A stretch of DNA of 64,000 nucleotides. Source: Himantopus leucocephalus. Its lineage: Eukaryota; Chordata; Aves; Charadriiformes; Recurvirostridae. Positions 37,456-46,612 of this stretch are shown in pieces (position 1 is the stretch's first letter; each line of letters begins with the position of its first letter). The notes beneath the pieces are model-generated. The model searched no databases. It was not told where the DNA came from and worked only from the letters and a program-made list of their open reading frames with translations. The stretch is from contig RSEF01000005.1 in NCBI GenBank assembly GCA_003993805.1, positions 41,014,649 through 41,078,648 on the forward strand, given 5' to 3'. The position numbers and the translations under genes are program-made.

Positions 37456-39002
37456 TCAGAATTTGACAGAGAAGGAAGTCCCACATGAGCAACCCTTCTC
37501 TGCCTGGGGGTTGCTCACCACCTGGAAGGAGCTGCGAATCAGTTCCTGGCTGAAGTCCACCATGGAACCTTTCACAAAGGCCAGGCTGTCCACATCCACG
37601 ACCACACGGGCACCACCTTGTTCAAACACCCTGCAGAAAAGCAGCACATTTAACCATTAACTGTGCTGCAGACACAACAAAGGAGCACAGCCTGAGCACT
37701 TTCCTCATCCCACAGGCTTCCTCCCTTCAATACAAGACAATACCATGTCACTGTCCTGGTTTCAGCTGGGATAGAGTTAATTTTCTTTCTAGTAGCTGCT
37801 GTGTTTTGGATTTAGTATGAAAATAATGCTGATAATACGTATTGTTTCAGTTGTTGCTAAGTGATGTTTACATTAGTCAAGGACTTTTTCAGCTTCCCAT
37901 AGAAGCTGAGAGGGAGCACAGACAGGACAAGCTGGCAAAAGAAATATTCCATAGACATCATACTCAATATATAAATGGGGTTTGCCCAGGGGCAGGAATG
38001 TGCGATCACTGCTCGGGATGGCGAGAGCAATTTGTGTTGTATCACTTTATTTTGTACGGTCTTTTACCACTATTATTGTTATTTTCCTTTTCCATTACTA
38101 TTCTATTAAACCGTCTTTACCTCAACCCACGAGTTTTTTCCCTTTCCCCTTCTTTTCTCCATCTTCTCCCTACCTTACTGGCAGGGGTTGGGGGGGTGTG
38201 AGCAAGCAGCTGCGTGGTCCTAGTTGCTGGCTGGGGTTAAACCACAACAGTCACGCACACCCTTCTTGTCAGCTTTGTAAAGAACAGTCACACCTGACCA
38301 CCACTACACCCCTTTGTCCTTGCCTGTCATCAGGATTGATAACTGTGTCCAAGGAAAACTTGTACTGGAATCCAGAGCAGCCACCTCCTTCCACCTGCAG
38401 CCTGAGAAACTCTGAGCCTTCTGTGATCTCCAGCAGCCTCTGCAAAGAAGAAAAGGAAGAGGATCGAAAGACCTGCTGAACAAACTGGCAAACACTCAAA
38501 CGCCTCCCCTACGGGCCCAGGGCAGGCCAGGCAGCTTAGAAAACCCTCCCAGAGGCACCGGAGCTGCCTCCCGGGGTCTCTACCTTCACGCAGCTCTCGC
38601 TGAGGAAGACCTGTCCCTCGCTGGGGTCGCTCTCCGTCGGGCCCGGCTGGGAGAAGGACGATGCCCACCGCAGCGGGAAGCCCACCGCGCAGGCAGGGCC
38701 CGGCGGGGGCCCGAGCAGCGCTCGTCCTCGGCAGAGCGGAGCGGGACACCAGCTGCCTCTGGGAGAGGGGAGGGAGGGCAGAGCCTCAGAGGGGTCCCCG
38801 TCGAGGGCAGCCGGCCCGCCCCCGCGCTGGGCCCCCGCCCCCGCAGCCGCCGCCCCCGCAGCCGCCGCCCCCTGCCGCAGAGCGGAGACACTCGACACCC
38901 GCCAAGGGGACCGAGGGGGGCCGCCACCGCCGCGGAGCGGTACCTCGTCCGGGTGCCCAGCGCCAACCTCCACCAGAGCCTCAGCGCCCCCGGCGCCGCC
39001 AT
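37456..39002 (-). CDS. ISCA2: Iron-sulfur cluster assembly 2 (ISCA2), complete, four coding exons
   Basis: ISCA2 is the mitochondrial A-type Fe-S protein that works with ISCA1 and IBA57 to build 4Fe-4S clusters. Coding exons (minus) are 39002-38944, 38758-38584, 38439-38324 and 37630-37456, with the TGA at 37456-37458. They splice in frame to 174 aa. Residues 79-174 are nearly identical to the human protein as I remember it: [28 protein letters not shown], then [12 protein letters not shown] and a C-terminal GCSCG. The three cluster-ligand cysteines are C99, C164 and C166. The N-terminal ~75 residues are Arg/Trp-rich without acidic residues at first, as expected for a mitochondrial presequence, and are about 20 residues longer than in human. 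Introns 1 and 2 are only 185 and 144 bases. Intron 3 begins with GC rather than GT and carries a solo LTR. The start ATG sits in a CpG island in good Kozak context. Confidence 0.95.
37747..38254 (+). mobile_element. Solo ERV LTR (498 bp) with 5-bp target-site duplications
   Basis: The LTR spans 37752-38249, beginning TGTCCTGGTTT and ending AAACCACAACA, which are near-inverted termini (TG...CA). It is bracketed by the 5-bp duplication GTCAC at 37747-37751 and 38250-38254. It has a TATATAAA box at 37968-37975 and ATTAAA at 38105-38110, both on the plus strand, so it is oriented against ISCA2, in whose intron 3 it lies. The 5' part (GGGATAGAGTTAATTTTC, then the GTATG/GATAA stretch) matches an LTR type I recognise from bird genomes. 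The 5-bp duplication fits an ERVL or similar class. No internal retroviral sequence remains, which is the result expected from LTR-LTR recombination. Confidence 0.85.
38324..38324 (-). other. ISCA2: Non-canonical GC splice donor of ISCA2 intron 3
   Basis: Exon 3 ends GATGACAG followed by GCAAGGAC. Joining to exon 4 (GGTGTTTGAA) gives the conserved D-D-R-V-F-E reading. No GT in the neighbourhood preserves the frame. AG|GCAAGG fits the consensus of the roughly 1 per cent of vertebrate introns of the GC-AG class. Confidence 0.85.
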
Positions 39003-39260
39003 GCTGCCCCTCAACGCCGCCTCGGCGCCACGCCCCGCCCCCGCCCGCCCATTGGCTGCCCAGCGCCGCCGCTTCCGGCGAGGGCCGCCATGGCGCCCGG
39101 CGAGGCGGAAGTGCTGAGGCGGCGGGGGTTGCTAGGCAACGGGCTTGCCCGCCCCATCGGGCGAGCGGGCCGACAAGACCCGACCCGACCTGAGCCGACC
39201 CGGCCGGGCGGCGCGGTGTGTTCTCGGAGGCGGGGCCCTTCCGCGGGCAGAACTCAGCTG
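38600..39260. promoter_or_regulatory. ISCA2: CpG-island promoter of ISCA2 (probably bidirectional)
   Basis: CpG density is very high across ISCA2 exons 1-2 and ~250 bases upstream. Motifs upstream of the ISCA2 ATG are an ETS/GABPA site CGGAAGTG (39106-39113), a CTTCCGG on the other strand near 39.07 kb, a YY1-like GCCGCCATGG (39084-39093), and a palindromic X-box GTTGCTAGGCAAC (39128-39140). ETS plus YY1 sites without a TATA box are typical of housekeeping mitochondrial gene promoters. The plus-strand direction could drive a short divergent transcript. Confidence 0.75.
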
Positions 39261-39272
39261 CTGGCTCTGTAA
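39090..39272 (+). CDS. Possible short divergent ORF (60 aa) from the ISCA2 promoter
   Basis: ATG at 39090-39092 lies in an ideal Kozak context (GCCGCCATGG) and starts MAPGEAEVLRRRGLLG, ending at a TAA. The composition is Arg/Gly/Pro-rich, as any GC-rich DNA would give, and an X-box motif lies inside the ORF. Several plus-strand AATAAA signals occur 150 bases later (39.41-39.45 kb). I do not recognise the product. A non-coding upstream antisense transcript is at least as likely. Confidence 0.2.
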   Translation: MAPGEAEVLRRRGLLGNGLARPIGRAGRQDPTRPEPTRPGGAVCSRRRGPSAGRTQLLAL

Positions 39273-39323
39273 AGCCAGCAAAGCCGCTGGAGGTTTGCAC
39301 GAGGTTACGAAGCTGCCATTCGT

Positions 39324-39402
39324 CCTTGGGAGTGTTTGCTTCCAGCAGTGGTGGCACTCCACNCCTTGGGAGTGTTTGCTTCCACCAGTGGTGGCACTCC
39401 AG
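39324..39402. repeat. 39-bp direct duplication meeting at a single N (likely assembly join)
   Basis: Bases 39324-39362 and 39364-39402 share the 39-mer starting CCTTGGGAGTGTTTGCTTCC with only two differences. The N at 39363 is the only base between them. Confidence 0.85.
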
Positions 39403-40479
39403 AGAGGGACAACAGCAATAAAACAATGAGGAGTAATAAAATAAATAACGCAGTGCTCTTTAGTGGAGTGTGTTTGCCCTGGAATTAGCTGTGAGGGTTG
39501 TTCATTCTGAGCAGTACCCAGAGACCCTGAGAGGGATCAAGGTGCCGGCACAGGAGGAGCTTGGTGAGCAGAGGAGCAAGCAGGGGCCAGGCTGAAGGGG
39601 TGTTTAAGGGGTTTTCGCCCGATCCTGGCTTTTCTGGTTTGCTGCCCTTTATCAGGAAGGGGGCTCAGTTCAGAAATCCCCGCAGAGGCCAGTTTTCCTC
39701 CAAGGGGGTGCTCAAGCTCCCGCACACCCCCGCTGTCCCTCCCTCTGGCTCCTTGCTTCCCTCCTGCCCCAGCAGGGCCCATGGCACCGGGCAACACTTC
39801 CCTCGGTGGTTCCACCTCCTCCTTGGTACCTCAAATCTCCCCAGCTCTGACCTGCTCCCTCCTAGGGGCTTAGTGGCTCTGCGTTAACACTTCACAGTCA
39901 AAATGGCAAGCGAGCAAGGAACTCGGGCCCAATAAAAGGTTACACGCCTTTTGTTCAAGGTGCTTTTACTCTTGGAAAACTTGTCTCTACAGAGTTGGTG
40001 TGGATGCGTCTTCTCTTACCTGGCTGAGTCCTGAGCCTGTCTGGCAGCCCCAAGCTGAGCAGCCCTGCTTAGTTTCTCTCTTACAGCTGATCATCTGACA
40101 TGTGACAGCATGTCCGGCTGGTTGTTCAAAGATGCGTCACGGTTAAAAGAGCCTTTATCTCTTTCTTCCTCATGTGCTTCTGGGGGAGGAATCCTGTTCC
40201 TCACCCCTGGCCAGGCCTGTGGGGAGTCACGCAGTGAGATGGCAGAGGAAAACCAGTCATCCCAGCAAGAGGGTATGATTTAACGTCACAGGATCCTGGG
40301 CCCTGATGGTTTGCTTTCGCACTGCTCCACGCTAAGCAAGGCGATGCTTTTGCAACCATGTGCTTTTGCTTATTTGTCCCATCATGAGCACGTAAATAAA
40401 GACAACTGGTCTGAGCTGTTTACTTTTGCTTGCTCTTGGGTTAACTCTAACGATGTTAGGATAAAGCCAGGAAAGTATC

Positions 40480-40483
40480 NGGT

Positions 40484-40525
<42 letters not shown>
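40480..40525. repeat. Poly-G run of about 42 bases next to a single N
   Basis: The sequence reads N, GGT, then an uninterrupted G run until 40525. This is either a genuine homopolymer that broke the assembly or a base-calling artefact at a closed gap. Confidence 0.8.
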
Positions 40526-40526
<1 letters not shown>

Positions 40527-42680
40527 GCAGGTATTAATGCAGGTACCTGCAATGGTTGATGAATCCTCAGTCAGCATATTGGAACACCTAATGTTTTAAA
40601 AAAACATATTGGGGTGTTTCACCAGTTATTATCAACGTGGTGTCCCAAAAGCAGATGACTTTGGAGGAGCAAATTAAGAACTCCTGGGAGAAAAGGCGGG
40701 GGGATCATCATGCCTGCTTCCCGTATCACAACTGCTTTCCTGCTCTCTCCTGCAGGGTGTATTAGGCCAACCCCACTGCATTTCCCCGTGTTGTGACTGC
40801 ATTCACTGTGAACACCTTTTGGAGAATGGATATAGCCCCAAACCTAGACACTCTTACTTTCTAATTGCCTTCATTTTTACCAGTGTTAAGTGTCAGAAGT
40901 GTGACAAGTACCTTCAAGGCACTTCGGGATGTTGCTCAGATGGTTACTGCAGACCAAAAGAATGAAGGGGGCCAGCTGACCTCACTCAGAGTTAATTTAA
41001 TCTAATTAATAATTCACTATGCTGAGGAGTGACTCAGGTGCTGGGGCAAATTTTTTGAGAGGCTAGGAGCAGTGGGTGTAACTAAGGAGAATGGCTACTT
41101 CTTTGCTCCTCTTTCTTATCACTGGCTGTTTTTTCCTTCTGCCAGCTATGTGGTATGGTGGTGTTTTTCTCTCACCTAGAGTTATGGTCTAGGTTTTCTT
41201 CCTTCCTGGGCTATGATTTTGTTGGTTGTCTTGTTCCTGATAGCTTGATGTAATCTGGTTTTAGGTTTGGTTGTGCTTTGTTTTTCCCTTCTTATTCTGC
41301 TCTGTGGTATCTGGGTTTGGGGAGTTCCTTTAGCTCTCTTTAAGCAAACCCTATTGAAGAGATTTGTCTGTGAGTTGAATTCTCTAGATCTATTGCTCTA
41401 TTCTCCTCTGCAATGTGTGTGCTTAAATCATCTTGTGTCTGTTGTGGTGGAAAACTGAGCTTGTTTCAGCAATTCAGGAACTGGTGATAATAAAACCTCT
41501 GGTGTGGCATTGAATGTGAGAGCAGCTTGCAATGCATTTCAGCGTGAATTCTGATGATTTGTAGCAAAAGGAGCATGTTCTAGCTGAAAGGACAGTAAAA
41601 TTGATTAGTCTCTGTATGTGGATTTTCCTGAGAACCTCGCTTCTGTATTCAGCGCTGCTGTAGCGCCTGCAGGTGCATCTGTTTTCTGAGCTGCAATGCT
41701 GTTAGAGGGATTTGGATTCACTGGGTGTATCTAGCTCATAAAGGGGAACTGTAGGTTTCTTCCTCGTGTAATAGAGTTGGTTGGATTACAGAAATGAAGA
41801 GCTCGTGTATCAGTCTCGCTGGAAAGAATTTATCTGTTGGCTTTCTTAGCCTTTTCTCCTGGTGTTTCTGCACTTTAAAACTAGCTCCCTGCGATGTCAG
41901 TAATCAACGTGTTCAGCCTGTCTGTCTTTCCGTAAAATAATGAGACCAGCCTAAAGTTGCATTGACTATTTCTGAAGCATTTTGGTGAAGTGTTGCACTC
42001 CCAGGTGACCTGGAAGCCCAACGTCTTGTATCAGATGTTGAAAGGGGCATTTGCCTAAAAGCAAGGTCTGTCAGGATGATGGCGGTTGTGCTGCCCTGGG
42101 GAATTTAAGATTTAGTGCTGTTACTGCAAAACTGACATGATGGTAATGCGTGATACCAGCTAACAAACCTTGGGCAGAAGGTTTCTGTTTCTTTCTTGCG
42201 TAAAGGCCTTGGTTGTAGTTTTACAGACTTAAGCTTATTAGGCCTTTTATTAATCCAGTTCTGGGAGGGATAGATGAGTTAATTCTGATCCTAGATTCAA
42301 CAGTCTTTAGTTCAAAGCCTTTGAAGTAGGTGTAGCCTTGTACTTATGTAGTCACTGCTGTCGCACAAAAGCATCTGCAAAGCAAAGGCTTCTGGAGACC
42401 CATTTCATAGGGAGGCATCCTGATATAATGCATTGTGGAATTTGCTCCCAAGCGTGATGCTGCTTATCCTGTGAATGTGTGATGGTGGTTTATGGTGTTG
42501 CTCTGACCTTACCAGCGGTCAAATAGGCAGCTTTGTTTATCATCTGTAAGACTCGAAGGACGGGGAGAAGGAAAGCCTTTCTAAGGGCACAAGTTCCCAT
42601 GCGCGAGGAAAAGACTTTACATGGGTCAGTTATGAAGAGTGCTAGGTGGGTTTAAATATATGGTTTAGTCTCACAGGGGT

Positions 42681-42780
42681 NNNNNNNNNNNNNNNNNNNN
42701 NNNNNNNNNNNNNNNNNNNNNNNNNNNNNNNNNNNNNNNNNNNNNNNNNNNNNNNNNNNNNNNNNNNNNNNNNNNNNNNN
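42681..42780. other. 100-base scaffold gap (N run)
   Basis: Exactly 100 Ns, the conventional placeholder for a gap of unknown size. The order and orientation of sequence on its two sides depend on scaffolding evidence that is not visible here. Confidence 0.98.
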
Positions 42781-43379
42781 CTCAGTCCTGCTGACACCTC
42801 TGGGGTTTCTGGTGCGACACCCTTTGTGGAAAGCCTGAGCAAAGCGTGGGGGTTTTGCCTCTGAGTCACTTGGCAGCGCAGCTGAAGCTGAGTAGGCAGA
42901 TGCCTTACTGGGACAGAGGTCCGAAGGGGAGAAGCTGTGTCAGCTCTGCTGTGTCCCTACCAAATCAGCGCTCGTGTGCCTTTATCTCCATTGTGTTCCT
43001 GAGGTGACCCCGTTAAGGGAAACACTTGTTACCATGTGAAACTGGTGAGAAGCTGTAAGGTTTAGCTTGTGTTAAACGCTGCCTGAAGCGTCTTAAACGT
43101 CCACTGGTTTGTCTCGGCATTCGCAGCACAAAGCTGGGAGACTCCGTCCGGTGTCTCCCGAGTTTGAGAAGCAGAACTTGTACGTGCCATGAAAGGCAGC
43201 AACCACAGCCATTACTTAGCAGACGTAACTCCTGCCGCTGGGGTTACGCAGACAGCTTCCAACATGCAGAATGTGAGGTACAGAGTAAGTAACGAATAAG
43301 GCCACCGGCCAGTCTATGACGCTAGCTTCTTGACTTTTTATTTTTCCCCCCTCCCTTTCAGTAAAGGCAGTGGAAGAGC

Positions 43380-43960
43380 CCCCCAGCCCCTCGCACAGGC
43401 TGGACGTGAGCGTGTCCTCCCGCTGCTGCTGGAGAGGGCGTCTGCACAGACACACCCCCCCCTCCGCCCCGTCCTCTCCCGTACCGGAGGTGTCCCGGCG
43501 GCGTGTCCGCTGCCCTTCTCCAGGCTCCAGCCTCGGCCCTCCCCGCACCGCTGTCCTGCGGGACGAGGCCATGCCTGCTTCCCCCGCGGCCCGCTCCCGC
43601 CACTACGGGCCCCGGCCCCGCCCCCGGGGCGGGGCGTGCCCCAGCTGACCGCCGGGCGGGGCCGCCGCGCTCATGTGACGCCGCCGCGGAGCCGCCGCCG
43701 CCGCCGTTCCCGCCGCCGCCATGGTGCCGTCGCCGCTCGCCCTGCTCCTGGCGCTGGGCGCCGCCGCCACCGCCCTGGCCGAGCCCCTCCGCTTCGTCGA
43801 CTGCGGTGAGTGGTTCGGGGCGGGCTGGGGGGGGGGGGGGACCGNGGGGGGGGGGGGACACGGACGAAGAGGGGGTCATGAGGCGGAGAAGGCCCGGTAA
43901 ACCCGGCTCTTCCTTGCAGGTTCCAAAGACGGCAGTATCCAAGAGGTGAACGTGAGTCCC
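43380..43960. promoter_or_regulatory. NPC2: CpG-island promoter of NPC2 with a CLEAR/M-box motif
   Basis: The GC- and CpG-rich block surrounds NPC2 exon 1. GC boxes lie around 43.625 and 43.655 kb, and TCATGTGAC occurs at 43671-43679, 41 bases before the ATG. TCATGTGA is the M-box/CLEAR-like E-box variant bound by TFEB, TFE3 and MITF, which activate lysosomal genes. No TATA box is seen. Regulation by TFEB is inferred from the motif and from the lysosomal role of NPC2. Confidence 0.7.
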
Positions 43961-45163
43961 TGCCCCACGCAGCCCTGCCAGCTCCACAAGGGGACATCCT
44001 ACAGCATCAACGTCACCTTTGCCAGCAGTAGGTCTCACTTCCTCAGCTGGGGTGCCGGGGCGGGGGGCAGTCACCTCTGTGTCCCACTGCGTGGAGAGGA
44101 GTGGGGAGGGGTGGCTGGAGAGGGATCTGGGTGGGAAGAAGCGGCCGGGGAGGAAGAACGTTGCTTAGTCATGTTCTCACAGCCTGTAGAGTATGTCAAG
44201 GAGCGGGGCGTAAGGTAGAAATGCGTTCCCGGCTCCGGTGCCGTGTTCATGCTTCTCCGTGTTCTGCAGAGATCGAGAGTCAGGGCAGCAAAGCGAGGGT
44301 GTACGGCGAGATGCTGCACGTGGACATACCCTTCCCCATTCCTGAGCCTGACGGGTGCAAGTCCGGGATCCAGTGCCCCATTCAGAAGGGCCATTCCTAC
44401 AGCTACCTGAATAAACTTCCAGTGAAGAGCGAGTACCCCAGCGTAAGTAAAAGCTGCTCTGCTCCTCAGAGCTACCACCCTTCCTGGGGCAGTCCCACCA
44501 CCTGGCTTTAAGGAAGGACACCCTGTCCTGTGGTGGTGGGGAGGAGGTTAGGAGACTTCTCAGACTGTCTGGTGGCACTTCTGCTGAGTGTGACTCTGTC
44601 GCAAGTTCCCACTTTGGGACAGACCCAGCAGCCTGGCTCTAGCTGCTGAGAAGTGGCTTCAGCTGCCCAAGTATCTGCCTGTTCTGTCCCATGCTCGTAT
44701 GTAGCCTCCCTGCAGAACCTGCTGCATTCAGCCAAACGCTCCCAAACTGGGGGTGCTCGGCTCCAGGGTGCAGTTCAGCTGGGAGGCTGCAGGACATTTC
44801 CACTCTCTGCTTACTCAGAGAGTGGGGATCCCAGTGCAGTGTGTGGAGGTCTCCTGTGTCACACAACTGAACCCTCCATTCATGTACAGTTCTCCAGATG
44901 TCACCACAAGAGCGTGGCCCATCTGCTGCAGCAGGGGCAATGCCCCAGCTCTGTCCTCTTTGCACAGAGCTTCCAGGACCTCCTTGCTCCGCACAAGTGA
45001 TAACTCCTCTCCCCGTGGTCTTGCCTTATGGTTTCCTGAACACTCTTATTTCCCCCTGCTCTTCTCTCTCTTTCAGATTAAACTGATTGTGAAGTGGGAG
45101 CTGGTGGATGACCAGGACCAGATGTTGTTCTGCTGGAAGATACCAGTGCAGATCACCAGCTGA
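43721..45163 (+). CDS. NPC2: NPC intracellular cholesterol transporter 2 (NPC2), complete, four coding exons
   Basis: NPC2 is the soluble lysosomal ML/MD-2-fold protein that binds LDL-derived cholesterol and hands it to NPC1. Coding exons are 43721-43805, 43920-44027, 44270-44442 and 45077-45163 (TGA), all with GT-AG introns, giving 150 aa. Residues 1-20 are a hydrophobic signal peptide ([15 protein letters not shown]). The mature part keeps the family blocks [49 protein letters not shown] and FCWKIPVQI. The six cysteines (28, 43, 48, 94, 100, 141) are present, as expected for three disulfides. The N59-V-T glycosylation sequon is kept; the second human sequon (NQS) is replaced by DQM. The gene is head to head with ISCA2 and tail to tail with LTBP2. 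A single N in a G-rich tract (43845) lies in intron 1 and does not touch coding sequence. Confidence 0.97.
43827..43858. repeat. G-rich tract around a single N in NPC2 intron 1
   Basis: About 14 Gs, then ACCG, then the N at 43845, then about 12 Gs. The halves resemble each other (G run followed by AC), so this may be another unmerged overlap. Confidence 0.6.
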
Positions 45164-45835
45164 GGAGCCCTGCCATTAGCAGGGCTCAGGGAGGGGAAAA
45201 AACAGAAGACAACACAGGCCAAATTCTTTTATATAATAAGCATTTCTTACTGCTTCCTTCAGAGCTCTGCAGCCTCTGAGCAGCCAGTACTGTGTTCCTG
45301 CAAGGTCAGCTGTGGGCAGAGGGCCCCATTAGAGCCCTCTGGGGTGTTCTCACAGCAGCTCACGGGGCAGTGTCTGCTGCAGGAGTGACTGAGCATCGCC
45401 CTCCAGCTGCTCTGTGGAGGCACTTTAGTTGTTTGAAATGGAGCTGTCTGTCCTCACAACGGAATTTGTCTGCAATGAACCTGGCTGCTACCTGGTAACC
45501 TTTCAGTGCCTCTTCTAGAACGCCGGCTACATCCACCCTCCTGTGCTTTTGCTGCTCCGTTGCGACCAGGATGCCTCTGGGACCTGCGTTGGCCATCCAT
45601 GCAGCTGAAGGAGAAGGGAGGGAAGGAGGCTTTCCCTGAGCTGGCAGCCTGCTCTGTCCTGGGCCCCTGCTTGAGCGAGCAGGACTGCAGCTGGGAAAAC
45701 TTCCTTTTTTTGTGGATACAAAGCCAAATGGCGTTTGTCTCTGCAGGGATGATTCTTTCTCTAACTGATGGTTTGCACTACTACTAACTTGGAGGTCCTG
45801 GGAGCTCCTGAACCTCTTTTTATAACTTTCCTTTT

Positions 45836-45841
45836 AATAAA
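45836..45841 (+). terminator. NPC2: NPC2 poly(A) signal AATAAA
   Basis: AATAAA lies 673 bases after the NPC2 stop codon and is followed by a G/T-rich stretch (GTGTTGGCTTCTGTGAG) about 20 bases on. It is the only canonical signal in the 3' UTR, so cleavage near 45.86 kb is likely. Confidence 0.8.
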
Positions 45842-45869
45842 GGCTAGACAAAATCTGCCTGTGTTGGCT

Positions 45870-46600
45870 TCTGTGAGTGGAGAGGAGCAGGGGGAAAAGC
45901 AGAGTGTCTGGGGGTGCCTTCTAGTTGGGGCTGAGGCTGGGGCTGGTCTCATTTCTCAGCTGAAGGCACGGATGGAGGTGGTGTGCTGGCCTGAGTGTGG
46001 TGACCTGCAAGCAGCCAGGCATTTCTGCTGGCTGTCAGGGTGTCCAGCTGGCAATGTCTGCCTGTGCTCCTGCTTTGCTGGTCCTGTGCTGGCTTGAAAT
46101 TGTGCAAAGGCTCCCTGTGTGGTGGTGGTGTAGAACATGGCCTTGCTTGCTATGGCATAGGTAAGAGCCTTTCTAGTGAAGGCTCTGGGGCTGGAAAAAC
46201 AGCTCCCAGACCTGCCCAAGGGCTCTTGCCAACTGCAGAAACCTACATGCCCTCACATTTAAACTGCAGCTCGCTCATGTGTGAACAAGGCAGGGTGCGA
46301 GCGGCCACAACCGCTGTGCTGTCTCGGGGGCTGGAGTTGGCTCCTGTGGCTGGCACTGGGCTGGGGAGATAAGCAAGTATTTGGCCTGGCAGTGGTCTCT
46401 GCTCTGGCTCAGGAGCAGGAAGAGGCTGGGTACCAGCATGAGAGGGGGCAGAACTGGCTTACGAGACTGGGGTGGCCTTGCTAGGCTGGGAAGGGAGGGA
46501 GGCATCCACAGGGAGGATGTGGCTCTGGTATCCCTTGGCAGAGGCAAGACAAGCACAGTTCTGACCGGCCCCAGTGTCTTGAGCCACAGGGGCCCGAAAT
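45870..46600. other. Intergenic gap between the convergent NPC2 and LTBP2 3' ends
   Basis: About 750 bases separate the two poly(A) signals. No gene or repeat was recognised. A plus-strand AATAAA at 46598-46603 almost overlaps the LTBP2 signal and could act as a backup for NPC2. Confidence 0.5.
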
Positions 46601-46606
46601 AAATGT

Positions 46607-46612
46607 TTTATT
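46607..46612 (-). terminator. LTBP2: LTBP2 poly(A) signal AATAAA
   Basis: TTTATT on plus equals AATAAA on minus, 720 bases downstream of the LTBP2 stop. This gives a 3' UTR of roughly 0.7 kb (46.6-47.33 kb), with no repeat in it except a terminal A/C-rich run at 46.65 kb. Confidence 0.75.

Larger units (their letters stand above)
39273..43380. other. Intergenic DNA between ISCA2 and NPC2
   Basis: No coding exon recognised. It contains an N-junction duplication (39324-39402), a cluster of plus-strand AATAAA signals (39.41-39.45 kb), a single N followed by a 42-base G run (40480-40525), and a 100-base scaffold gap (42681-42780). The 41.0-42.6 kb part is T-rich on the plus strand with no element I can name. 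Confidence 0.5.

Noticed and set aside
38269..38323. Alternative GT donors downstream of ISCA2 exon 3 (for example GGGGTGTAGTG)
   Set aside because: Using them adds a 14-base or otherwise frame-breaking extension and destroys the conserved DDRVFEQGG junction.
38536..39426. 296-codon minus ORF across ISCA2 exons 1-2
   Set aside because: It is a read-through of ISCA2 exon 2 into intron 1 and upstream CpG-rich DNA, and even crosses the N at 39363. The spliced ISCA2 model explains the conserved part.
42642..42869. ORFs spanning the 100-N gap
   Set aside because: They consist mainly of unknown residues through the gap placeholder.
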